Shown: one piece after another, positions 1 to 5,819 of the stretch
Layout: each line of letters opens with the position of its first letter
Position numbering within the stretch: position 1 is the first letter of the stretch
Source of the DNA: Candidatus Falkowiibacteriota bacterium
GTDB lineage: Bacteria; Patescibacteriota; Patescibacteriia; UBA2591; JABMQE01
DNA length: 18,588 nt
Reading direction: 5' to 3'
Assembly: GCA_013203415.1 (NCBI GenBank)
Contig: JABMQE010000086.1
Location: forward strand, 1-18,588
Made by a program: the position numbers and the translations under genes
Notes under the pieces: generated by a model
The model's input: the letters and a program-made list of their open reading frames with translations, nothing else
Told to the model about the DNA's origin: nothing
The model's database searches: none

Positions 1-44
1 AGGGCTGGCCTTGGTAAGGGGGAGATAATTTTTGATTTATTTAT

Positions 45-350
45 TTATGCATCCTTGGTTCTTTTTAGGATTCCATTTTTTCTTTGGTATTCGCGTTTTT
101 CGTTTTTTTCTATTTTTTTAAGAATCTCGTCTTCTAAATTTATTTTTAAGATTTCGGCCAGGCCAAGGAGGTAGATGGTGATGTCTGCGAGTTCTTCACC
201 AATATCCGGCAGTTTTTTGTAATAAGCGCGGTTAGCTTCGGCTACTTCTTCGTAGAGAAGGCAGAATTCTTTGTGGACATCAGTGACGTTGAAGCCCTTG
301 GCGACTTTGTTGGCGTATACTTGTTTTTGGAGTTTTTTGAGGTCTATCAT
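45..350 (-). CDS. MazG-like nucleotide pyrophosphohydrolase
   Basis: A 101-residue, all-helical protein of the MazG/dUTPase-like NTP pyrophosphohydrolase superfamily. These enzymes hydrolyse (d)NTPs, often damaged or non-canonical ones, to the monophosphate and pyrophosphate, using acidic residues that hold Mg2+. The metal motif is visible: EExxE at residues 34-38 (E34, E35, E38) and ExxD at residues 53-56 (E53, D56), followed by a hydrophobic helix and an acidic/basic tail. The length is that of a single-domain family member. Its ATG overlaps the last 4 bases of gltX, so it is probably translated by coupling from the gltX message. The substrate cannot be told from the sequence. The family call is firm; a specific function is not. 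Confidence 0.82.
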   Translation of the reverse strand: MIDLKKLQKQVYANKVAKGFNVTDVHKEFCLLYEEVAEANRAYYKKLPDIGEELADITIYLLGLAEILKINLEDEILKKIEKNEKREYQRKNGILKRTKDA

Positions 351-1762
351 TTTAGTTTGTTTATTGCTGTTTTGATTCTCTTTGCTGTTTTTTCTTTACC
401 GAGAGCTGATATTATATCAAAAACATCGGGTGAGTTTTTTTGGCCGGCCAATGATACTCGCAGGGGCCAAAAGGCCTCGCTTCTGGTGAGATTGTTTTTT
501 TCCCGAAGATCGTCTAAATTATTGCGTATTTTTTCGGCATCACAGACAGCATCACCCTGGCATTTGCTTATATTCGAGTGGAAGAGATTAAGTGCTTTAA
601 TTGTTTTTTGTTTGTCTGACTTTTTTGGAATTAAGAGGTCTGGTTTGTATGTTAATTCTTTTTGGAATATAAAACTGGTGAGCTCGTCTATGTCACTTAA
701 CTTTTTTAGACGGTCTTGAGCTAGTTTTGTTACAGAATCGGTTAGTTTGTTTTTGGAAAATGGTTGGCAGAGGCTCACGAGTTCTGAGGGTTTCAGTTTA
801 CGTATATATAAACTGTTTAGCCAATCAAGTTTTTCTACGTTAAACACAGCGCCGGCTTTTTGAACTTTTTCCAGTTTAAAGTCCTTGATGAGTTCTTTGG
901 TGGTGTAGATTTCTTTGTTAGTTCCGGGGTTCCAGCCGAGAAACGCGATAAAGTTGATTAAAGCATCTTTTAGGTAACCTTTTTTTAGATAATCTTCTAC
1001 TGCTACGTCGCCTTGGCGTTTCGAGAGTTTGGATTTGTCTGGATTGAGTAACAAGGGAAGATGAGCGAATTTGGGCGGAGCCCAGCCAAAGGCCTGGTAG
1101 AGGATGATATGTTTTGGGGTAGAAGAGACCCATTCTTCACCGCGGATAACATGGGAGATTTTCATTTCGTGGTCATCTATAATATTGGCTAAGTGGTAGG
1201 TTGGGTAGCCGTCGGATTTGAGTAAAACTTGGTCGTCTATTATTTTATTATCAAATTCAACTTCGCCTCGGACAATGTCTTTGAATTTGGTAGTCCCCTC
1301 TTGTGGAACTTTGAGTCGTATTACGTGGGGTTTAGGCATGAGGCATGAGGCATGAGGCATGAGGTCGTTATTACGACAATGGCCGTCATATTTGGGAGGT
1401 TGCTTTTGGGACTCTTGCTGGTTACGGACCTTCTCGAGTCGACTTGGTGTGCAGAGACAATAGTAAGCATGGCCGGATTTGACTAAATTTTCTGCATGTT
1501 TTTTGTAGATTTCTAAACGTTTTGATTGGGTGATGATTGGTTCGTCGCTTTCTATGTTAAATTGTTTGAGCGTGGCGATGAGTGACTCGGTTGCGCCTTT
1601 TATTTGTCTTTTTTTGTCTGTATCTTCTATTCTAATTAAGAAAACGCCTTTATTGTGTCTTGCAAATAAAAAATTATACAAAGCAGTGCGAAGGGAGCCA
1701 ATGTGAAGATAGCCAGTTGGACTGGGTGCGAAGCGGACGCGGGTTTGGTTTTTTGTTGACAT
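347..1762 (-). CDS. gltX: Glutamyl-tRNA synthetase
   Basis: A 471-residue class I aminoacyl-tRNA synthetase that charges tRNA-Glu with glutamate in the cytoplasm. The HIGH signature appears as HIGS at residues 20-23 in the context PSPTGYLHIGS, and the KMSKS loop as KLSKR at 245-249. The length is normal for bacterial GluRS. Residues about 131-143, just after the KYDGHCR segment, are an extra low-complexity stretch (LMPHASCLMP) encoded by a tandem 7-bp repeat; it precedes the conserved KPHVIRLKVP strand. The start ATG lies 5 nt after a TATAAT box, so the mRNA is likely leaderless. It overlaps the MazG-like gene by 4 nt. Whether it is discriminating or also charges tRNA-Gln (with later amidation) cannot be decided here. 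Confidence 0.97.
   Translation of the reverse strand: MSTKNQTRVRFAPSPTGYLHIGSLRTALYNFLFARHNKGVFLIRIEDTDKKRQIKGATESLIATLKQFNIESDEPIITQSKRLEIYKKHAENLVKSGHAYYCLCTPSRLEKVRNQQESQKQPPKYDGHCRNNDLMPHASCLMPKPHVIRLKVPQEGTTKFKDIVRGEVEFDNKIIDDQVLLKSDGYPTYHLANIIDDHEMKISHVIRGEEWVSSTPKHIILYQAFGWAPPKFAHLPLLLNPDKSKLSKRQGDVAVEDYLKKGYLKDALINFIAFLGWNPGTNKEIYTTKELIKDFKLEKVQKAGAVFNVEKLDWLNSLYIRKLKPSELVSLCQPFSKNKLTDSVTKLAQDRLKKLSDIDELTSFIFQKELTYKPDLLIPKKSDKQKTIKALNLFHSNISKCQGDAVCDAEKIRNNLDDLREKNNLTRSEAFWPLRVSLAGQKNSPDVFDIISALGKEKTAKRIKTAINKLK
1334..1364. repeat. Heptanucleotide tandem repeat inside gltX
   Basis: Four perfect copies of AGGCATG (plus strand) followed by a partial unit. It lies inside the gltX reading frame and produces the MPHASCLMP-type insertion. 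The unit is 7 bp, so gain or loss of one copy shifts the frame. The same AGGCATGAGGCAT string recurs in the mini-repeat cluster of the glycosyltransferase gene at about 3019-3032. Confidence 0.9.
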
Positions 1763-1767
1763 GCGAG

Positions 1768-1773
1768 ATTATA
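1768..1773 (-). promoter_or_regulatory. -10 box of gltX promoter
   Basis: On the minus strand a perfect TATAAT ends 5 nt before the gltX ATG at 1762. No good -35 hexamer is seen at the usual distance. Transcription from it would start at or within a base or two of the ATG, so the message would be leaderless. Confidence 0.6.
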
Positions 1774-1859
1774 TGTGTTAATGTTTGGTAAGTTGGAAAT
1801 GCTAAAAAATGAGCCACCCTAACGGGTGATCAACTGTAAAGTTGAAAAGGAGGAAGACG

Positions 1860-2375
1860 ATGATCTTTAATCCGCCGGAAGAGCTGCTTAAGGTTATTCG
1901 ATTTAAGGATGTTAGGATGGAGTTGACGCTTCCCACTTTCAATGACGTGGAGAAGTATGGCTGGGTATCTATGATGTTTTTCGCTGCAGTTAGGGATTTT
2001 TTCCGCGTTGATGCTACCAGACGGCATATAGACCCAGATATTCTTTTCGTTTTCAGTAATCCTATCATTAATGCAGCAGAGCATGGGAATCGGTGGGATG
2101 AAGAAAAGGAAATAAAAGTGGGTCTTTGGTTTGGTGAAGGAGGAATTCTTTTCGGGATTAAAGATGAGGGCGACTTCTATACTCAACAGCCGGTAAAGGT
2201 GGGTGTTGAAGCGCGAATACCTTTTTCATCTACATCAACTCGAGAAAGGGAATTTGGGACACCTGGTGATGGTATGAAACATATCTACTATAAGGCGGAT
2301 CATATTATAGTGGATACAGAGCAGGGTGTTCTTTATTTGGTGCTTATGACTACCTCGATAATAGAGGAGGATTAG
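1860..2375 (+). CDS. HATPase-fold protein, RsbW/anti-sigma-factor-like
   Basis: A 171-residue protein with the GHKL ATP-binding fold of the RsbW/SpoIIAB (HATPase_c_2) group, which act as anti-sigma factors or Ser/Thr protein kinases in partner-switching circuits. Visible motifs are an N-box (NAAEHGN around residues 71-77), a G1 box (IKDEGDF around 100-106) and a G2-like stretch (GTPGDGMKHI) near residue 135. The Glu usually four residues before the N-box Asn is Asn67 here, so kinase activity is doubtful. I chose the ATG at 1860 because AAAAGGAGG sits 6 nt before it; an in-frame TTG at 1842 lies upstream of that site. A 65-residue gene follows 35 nt downstream. No sigma factor or antagonist partner is in the window. 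Confidence 0.75.
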   Translation: MIFNPPEELLKVIRFKDVRMELTLPTFNDVEKYGWVSMMFFAAVRDFFRVDATRRHIDPDILFVFSNPIINAAEHGNRWDEEKEIKVGLWFGEGGILFGIKDEGDFYTQQPVKVGVEARIPFSSTSTREREFGTPGDGMKHIYYKADHIIVDTEQGVLYLVLMTTSIIEED

Positions 2376-2410
2376 GAGTTTATAAAGATGAGTCGAGAAA
2401 GGAGCAGGAG

Positions 2411-2608
2411 ATGTCGGATGAGAGAAAGCATCGGGTAGTGATATCCGAGGGTGATGAACAGACAGTTGAGCGTACCAAGGCTGAGTTGAAGGCGATGAAT
2501 TGGGTGGCTTTGGTAGACACCCTTCTTCGGACTCATGCAGCACATTTACAAGGTAGAGATGTTGATTATGCCGTTGTTTACAACTTGGTTGTGAATCACG
2601 GAACTTGA
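2411..2608 (+). CDS. Small hypothetical protein, 65 aa
   Basis: A 65-residue soluble protein rich in charged residues. I do not recognise a family. The start is set by a purine-rich site (AAAGGAGCAGGAG) directly before the ATG. It lies 35 nt after the HATPase gene on the same strand and 39 nt before a strong terminator hairpin, so the two genes probably form one transcription unit and this product may be a partner of the HATPase protein. That pairing is inference from position only. Confidence 0.6.
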   Translation: MSDERKHRVVISEGDEQTVERTKAELKAMNWVALVDTLLRTHAAHLQGRDVDYAVVYNLVVNHGT

Positions 2609-2647
2609 TCAATCTTTGTCGATTATTATGGAGTTCTTGTGGTCGTG

Positions 2648-2680
2648 TCCCGACCTGCGTTTACGTGGGCCGGGATTTTT
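2648..2680 (+). terminator. Rho-independent terminator after the HATPase unit
   Basis: A hairpin with two 13-nt arms (2648-2660 and 2663-2675; one mismatch and two G-T pairs) around a TT loop, followed by five T. It ends the plus-strand unit at 1860-2608. The stop codon of the convergent glycosyltransferase gene (2661-2663) lies inside this hairpin. There is no T-run on the minus-strand side, so it should act mainly in the plus direction. Confidence 0.85.
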
Positions 2681-3515
2681 CTTTGGTTAGTTTTTCTTTA
2701 AATATGAGCCAAGAAAATACGACTATTGCGTTCCAGATACGTTTGATACGTTTTGGTTGGAGGATGAGGCGGAAGAGCCATTCGAGGCCTATTATTCGTA
2801 AAAGTTTGGGTGCTCTTGGGGTTTTTTTGCTTATATAATCAAAACTACCGCCAACGCCCATGGCGATGCGAACAGAGGGAATTTTTGATAAGTTTTCGGA
2901 TATCCATTTTTCTTGTTTAATTTGGCCTAAGGCCACGAACAAGATATCTGGTTCTGCTGTGTTTATTTTAGCAATATTATCGCTATTACTCAAGGTGGAA
3001 GGACTGGGGATTGTTTTTGAGGCATGAGGCATCCTTCGACTCTGCTCAGGACAGGTGAGGCATCCTTCGACTCTGCTCAGGACAGGTGAGGCATTAAGGT
3101 CTATTTTTCCGCCGGACTCGGCGCCGGCTATTTTTAGGTTGGAGAATTTTGATTTGAGAGTTTGAGCGGTTTTTTTGGCGACGCCCTCGCTGCTTCCTAA
3201 GAAATATACTGACTTCCCTTTTTCTGATGCGAGTTGGCAGATTTTGATTAGGGTGTCGATGCCGGTGTGGCGATTTAGTTTTTTGTTGTAAAGAAATCTG
3301 GACGCGAGTTTAAGGCCAAAACCGTCTGGGATATTTAAATCGGATTGGTTTAGGATTTGTTTAAAGTGCTTATCTTTTGTGCTGGCGACTAAGAATTCGG
3401 GATTTGGGGTAAAGATGGTGTGTTGGCTATTGGAATTTAAAAAATCCTCAATTTTATTATTGAGTTCTGGCTCGATGAGGTTATCTAGCAGGATATCGAG
3501 GATTGTGGTTTTCAT
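2661..3515 (-). CDS. WecG/TagA/CpsF family glycosyltransferase (GT26)
   Basis: A 284-residue glycosyltransferase of the family that adds an N-acetylhexosamine (classically ManNAc or ManNAcA) to an undecaprenyl-diphosphate-linked sugar during wall or surface polymer synthesis, at the inner face of the membrane. Family marks visible are TPNPEF at 36-41, the IPDGFG motif with Asp64 (expected catalytic base), R82 and the TGID segment, PDILFVALGQIKQEKW at about 189-204, and the C-terminal membrane-binding part rich in Arg and Leu (234-260). Residues about 141-177 are not part of the fold: they are encoded by two 31-bp mini-repeat units and read LSRVEG and PEQSRRM. The ORF stays open across them. 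Promoter: an extended -10 (TAAACT) at 3531-3536 with TTGTCA 17 nt upstream. Confidence 0.9.
   Translation of the reverse strand: MKTTILDILLDNLIEPELNNKIEDFLNSNSQHTIFTPNPEFLVASTKDKHFKQILNQSDLNIPDGFGLKLASRFLYNKKLNRHTGIDTLIKICQLASEKGKSVYFLGSSEGVAKKTAQTLKSKFSNLKIAGAESGGKIDLNASPVLSRVEGCLTCPEQSRRMPHASKTIPSPSTLSNSDNIAKINTAEPDILFVALGQIKQEKWISENLSKIPSVRIAMGVGGSFDYISKKTPRAPKLLRIIGLEWLFRLILQPKRIKRIWNAIVVFSWLIFKEKLTKEKSRPT
3019..3094. repeat. Tandem 31-bp mini-repeat inserted in the glycosyltransferase gene
   Basis: Two identical 31-bp units (3026-3056 and 3057-3087) plus a 7-bp remainder, preceded by GAGGCAT. Each unit contains CCTTCGACTCTGCTCAGGAC, a member of the imperfectly palindromic CCTTCGAC...CTCAGG element also found three times in the PriA-like gene. 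It is read in frame as extra residues in the GT26 protein. Confidence 0.9.
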
Positions 3516-3530
3516 ATGTTTTATGGCTTG

Positions 3531-3580
3531 AGTTTAGCATATTTTATAAAGGTTGACAAAAAATTTTTGTTTGATATAAT
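3531..3580. promoter_or_regulatory. Divergent promoters with overlapping -35 boxes
   Basis: Plus strand: TTGACA at 3553-3558, 16 nt, TATAAT at 3575-3580, then 6 nt to the ATG at 3587. Minus strand: TTGTCA at 3559-3554, 17 nt, TG-C-TAAACT with the hexamer at 3536-3531, about 15 nt before the glycosyltransferase ATG at 3515. The two -35 boxes share five bases (3554-3558) of the near-palindromic TTGACAA, so polymerase can probably occupy only one at a time. Confidence 0.75.
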
Positions 3581-3586
3581 TATAGT

Positions 3587-3916
3587 ATGAAAGAGACAAC
3601 GAACAAAGAAATATTAGGCGCTATTAATAAATTTGCTGATAAAACAGAGAAGCGTTTTAGTGGTCTTGAAAACAGAGTGGGCAGCTTAGAAAAAGGTCTG
3701 GGAGAGATGAGAACAGAAATGGTAACAAAGGATTATCTTGTTGAGAAGCTTTTTGATTTACGAGGTGATATTATTTCGGTGGTAAAGAAAGAGGATGTGA
3801 AAATGGGAAAATTAGTAGAGATATTAACGGATAAGAAGATTATTACAACAAAGGATGCGCAGGCTGTTTTGTCGATGGAACCATTTGCTAAATTGTTTCC
3901 GCAGTCGGTGAGATAG
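3587..3916 (+). CDS. Small coiled-coil protein, 109 aa
   Basis: A 109-residue cytoplasmic protein with no signal peptide. Residues about 10-50 show heptad-like spacing (RFSGLENRVGSLEKGLGEM) typical of a short coiled coil; the C-terminal part has a TTKDAQAVL helix. I do not recognise a named family, although small single coiled-coil proteins of this type are common in reduced genomes of this kind. Its ATG is 6 nt after a TATAAT box with TTGACA 16 nt further up, so the message should begin at the A of the ATG, without a ribosome binding site. A second protein of similar size and style is at 5414-5746. Confidence 0.75.
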   Translation: MKETTNKEILGAINKFADKTEKRFSGLENRVGSLEKGLGEMRTEMVTKDYLVEKLFDLRGDIISVVKKEDVKMGKLVEILTDKKIITTKDAQAVLSMEPFAKLFPQSVR

Positions 3917-3997
3917 TTTAGTTTTTTAAAATAAATTATGCTGCCAGGACTGTTTCTATAAATAATCCTTTTATCAAAAAATTTTAATAAAATAGGT

Positions 3998-5368
3998 ATG
4001 AAACTAAAATCAAAAGTTTTTATTTTTTTGTTAGTTGCTGTTGTTTTGGCTCCAAGCGTGCGGGCCGAGGGTTTTAATAAAGATTATATTATTTCGGATG
4101 ACCAAATGACAGATTATGAATCTATGGGCATGTTTGATATTATTGATTTTATTAAAGACAAGGGCGGATCGCTTTATGGCTCTAAATTTATGGATTTGGA
4201 TGGCCGGGAAAAATCAGCTTCGGCTTTAATTTATAATGCAAGCCAAACCTACAAAATTAATCCAAAGGTTCTTTTAGTAACTTTACAAAAAGAGCAGAGT
4301 TTGGTAGAAAATCCAAACCCAAGCCAGTATAATTATGATTGGGCAACAGGCTGGGCAGTTTGCGACGGCTGTAATTTGAGCGACCCTAAGGTATCAAAGT
4401 ATAAGGGATTTGCTTCTCAGATTGATGGGGCGGCCGGAGGTTATGATTGGTATATAGACCAGTTTACGGCTAAGAAGAATACCTGGCTTATTTGGCCGGA
4501 TAAGGCAACAACGATTGACGGTGAAACAGTGGTACCGGCTAATATGGCGACTGCGGCTTTGTATAATTACACCCCTCATATGCATGGGAATGAAAATTTT
4601 TATAATCTTTGGAATGAATGGTTTTCTTTGGCTTATCCAGATGGTTCTTTGCTGCATGCCGAGGGAGAGAGCGATATTTGGGTGATACAAGGCGGATATA
4701 GAAAGACGTTTAAGTCGCTTTCGGTTTTGCAATCCAGATATGATTATAGCAATGTGATGACTGTGCCTAAGGGTGAGATTGAAAAATATTTGATTGGGCC
4801 GGAAATAAAGTTTTCTAATTATTCCCTGCTTCGGACGCCCAATGGAGCGGTCTATCTTTTAGTTGATGATGAAAAGCGATGGATAACTTCGATGGAGGTT
4901 TTTAGAACTTTGGGCTTTAATATTCAAGAAGTTGAAGAAGTGGAAGCATCGGATTTAACAGATTATACGAAAGGAGAGGATATTACTTTGGAAAATGCCT
5001 ATCCAACAGGCGGGCTTTTGCGGGATAATGTGTCTGGAGCAATATATTGGGTTAAAGACGGTGAAAAACGTTTGATTACTGATTGGTCGGTAATTAATAT
5101 AAATTTTAAGGGATATGTTGCAACTAATGTGACTGGCGGGGAATTGGAAAAATATACTACCGGAAGTTCGGTAAAGATAAAAGACGGCACTTTGATTAAG
5201 TCGCCCGCAAAGAGTTCGGTTTATGTAATTTCCGAAGGAAAAAGAAGGCCGATTGAATCAGGAAAAACATTTATAGAAATGGGATATAAGTGGGAAAATA
5301 TAAAGGTTGTGCCGCAGCATGTGGTTAATTTGCATCCAGAAGGAGAGTTGGTGGTTATTAGTTTTTAG
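3998..5368 (+). CDS. Secreted lysozyme-like protein with four C-terminal repeats
   Basis: A 456-residue exported protein. Residues 1-23 are a signal peptide (KSK, hydrophobic core, cleavage after VRA). Residues about 70-212 look like a lysozyme/transglycosylase-type fold: KINPKVLLVTLQKEQSLV carries a candidate catalytic Glu99, and the ALYNYTPHMHGNENFYNLW segment closes the domain. Cys122 and Cys125 form a CDGC motif. From about 216 to the end there are four repeats of about 55-60 residues, starting near LLHAEGESDIWVI, LLRTPNGAVYLLV, LLRDNVSGAIYWV and LIKSPAKSSVYVI, each followed by a K/R-R-x-I turn; such repeats probably bind the wall or surface. The role in peptidoglycan remodelling is inferred. 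The gene starts 81 nt after the 109-residue gene. Confidence 0.8.
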   Translation: MKLKSKVFIFLLVAVVLAPSVRAEGFNKDYIISDDQMTDYESMGMFDIIDFIKDKGGSLYGSKFMDLDGREKSASALIYNASQTYKINPKVLLVTLQKEQSLVENPNPSQYNYDWATGWAVCDGCNLSDPKVSKYKGFASQIDGAAGGYDWYIDQFTAKKNTWLIWPDKATTIDGETVVPANMATAALYNYTPHMHGNENFYNLWNEWFSLAYPDGSLLHAEGESDIWVIQGGYRKTFKSLSVLQSRYDYSNVMTVPKGEIEKYLIGPEIKFSNYSLLRTPNGAVYLLVDDEKRWITSMEVFRTLGFNIQEVEEVEASDLTDYTKGEDITLENAYPTGGLLRDNVSGAIYWVKDGEKRLITDWSVININFKGYVATNVTGGELEKYTTGSSVKIKDGTLIKSPAKSSVYVISEGKRRPIESGKTFIEMGYKWENIKVVPQHVVNLHPEGELVVISF

Positions 5369-5377
5369 TTTACTAAT

Positions 5378-5407
5378 TTGACATAAGTTTAACGTTTTTG
5401 GTATTAT
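5378..5407 (+). promoter_or_regulatory. Promoter of the 110-aa gene
   Basis: TTGACA at 5378-5383, 18 nt, TATTAT at 5402-5407, then 6 nt to the ATG at 5414. The spacing puts the transcription start at the start codon, the same layout as at 3553-3587. Confidence 0.7.
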
Positions 5408-5413
5408 TTATGT

Positions 5414-5746
5414 ATGAATCAAGATTTAGAAAAACCAGTTACAACAAAAGATTTAGGTGAATTCACTGATGAGGTGATAATGCCAGGTGTAGAGCATATT
5501 GTTAATGATTCCGAAAAAAGAATGGGTGAAAGAATTGGTTCTGTGGAACGGGAGGTTTTGTCAAATCGGAATGGAATAAATACTATTTTAGAGAAATTGC
5601 AGCGAATGCAGGAGTCGCTTGATAAGATGGGCGCAGAGCAAAGTAGAAATAAGTTGGAGGTTAAAGTTATTGATTGGCTTTGCAAGAGGGTTGATGTTTT
5701 GGAAAGCAAGCTGGGTGTTGAGCCAGAGCCGATACCGAGGGAATAA
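5414..5746 (+). CDS. Small coiled-coil protein, 110 aa
   Basis: A 110-residue soluble protein. It begins with VTTKDLGEFTDEVIMPGV, then has a long helix (about 35-75, with NTILEKLQRMQESLDKM) of coiled-coil character, and a second helix ending in KRVDVLESKLG before a Pro/Glu tail. No family is recognised. In size and layout it resembles the 109-residue protein at 3587-3916, and both have promoters that predict leaderless mRNAs. A strong terminator follows at 5780, so it is probably a single-gene unit. Confidence 0.72.
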   Translation: MNQDLEKPVTTKDLGEFTDEVIMPGVEHIVNDSEKRMGERIGSVEREVLSNRNGINTILEKLQRMQESLDKMGAEQSRNKLEVKVIDWLCKRVDVLESKLGVEPEPIPRE

Positions 5747-5779
5747 TTATGCTTTATTTAGATATTATTTAATGATTTT

Positions 5780-5805
5780 ACCACTGGCGAAGCTGGTGGT
5801 TTTTT
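5780..5805 (+). terminator. Rho-independent terminator after the 110-aa gene
   Basis: A 9-bp stem (5780-5788 with 5792-5800, two G-T pairs) around a GAA loop, then a run of T to 5805. It separates the 110-aa gene from the PriA-like gene, whose ATG is 14 nt further on. Confidence 0.88.
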
Positions 5806-5819
5806 GATAAGGTATTATC

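Noticed and set aside
1802..2186. Minus-strand frames opposite the HATPase gene
   Set aside because: The plus-strand frame has a strong ribosome binding site and GHKL motifs; the opposite frames have neither.
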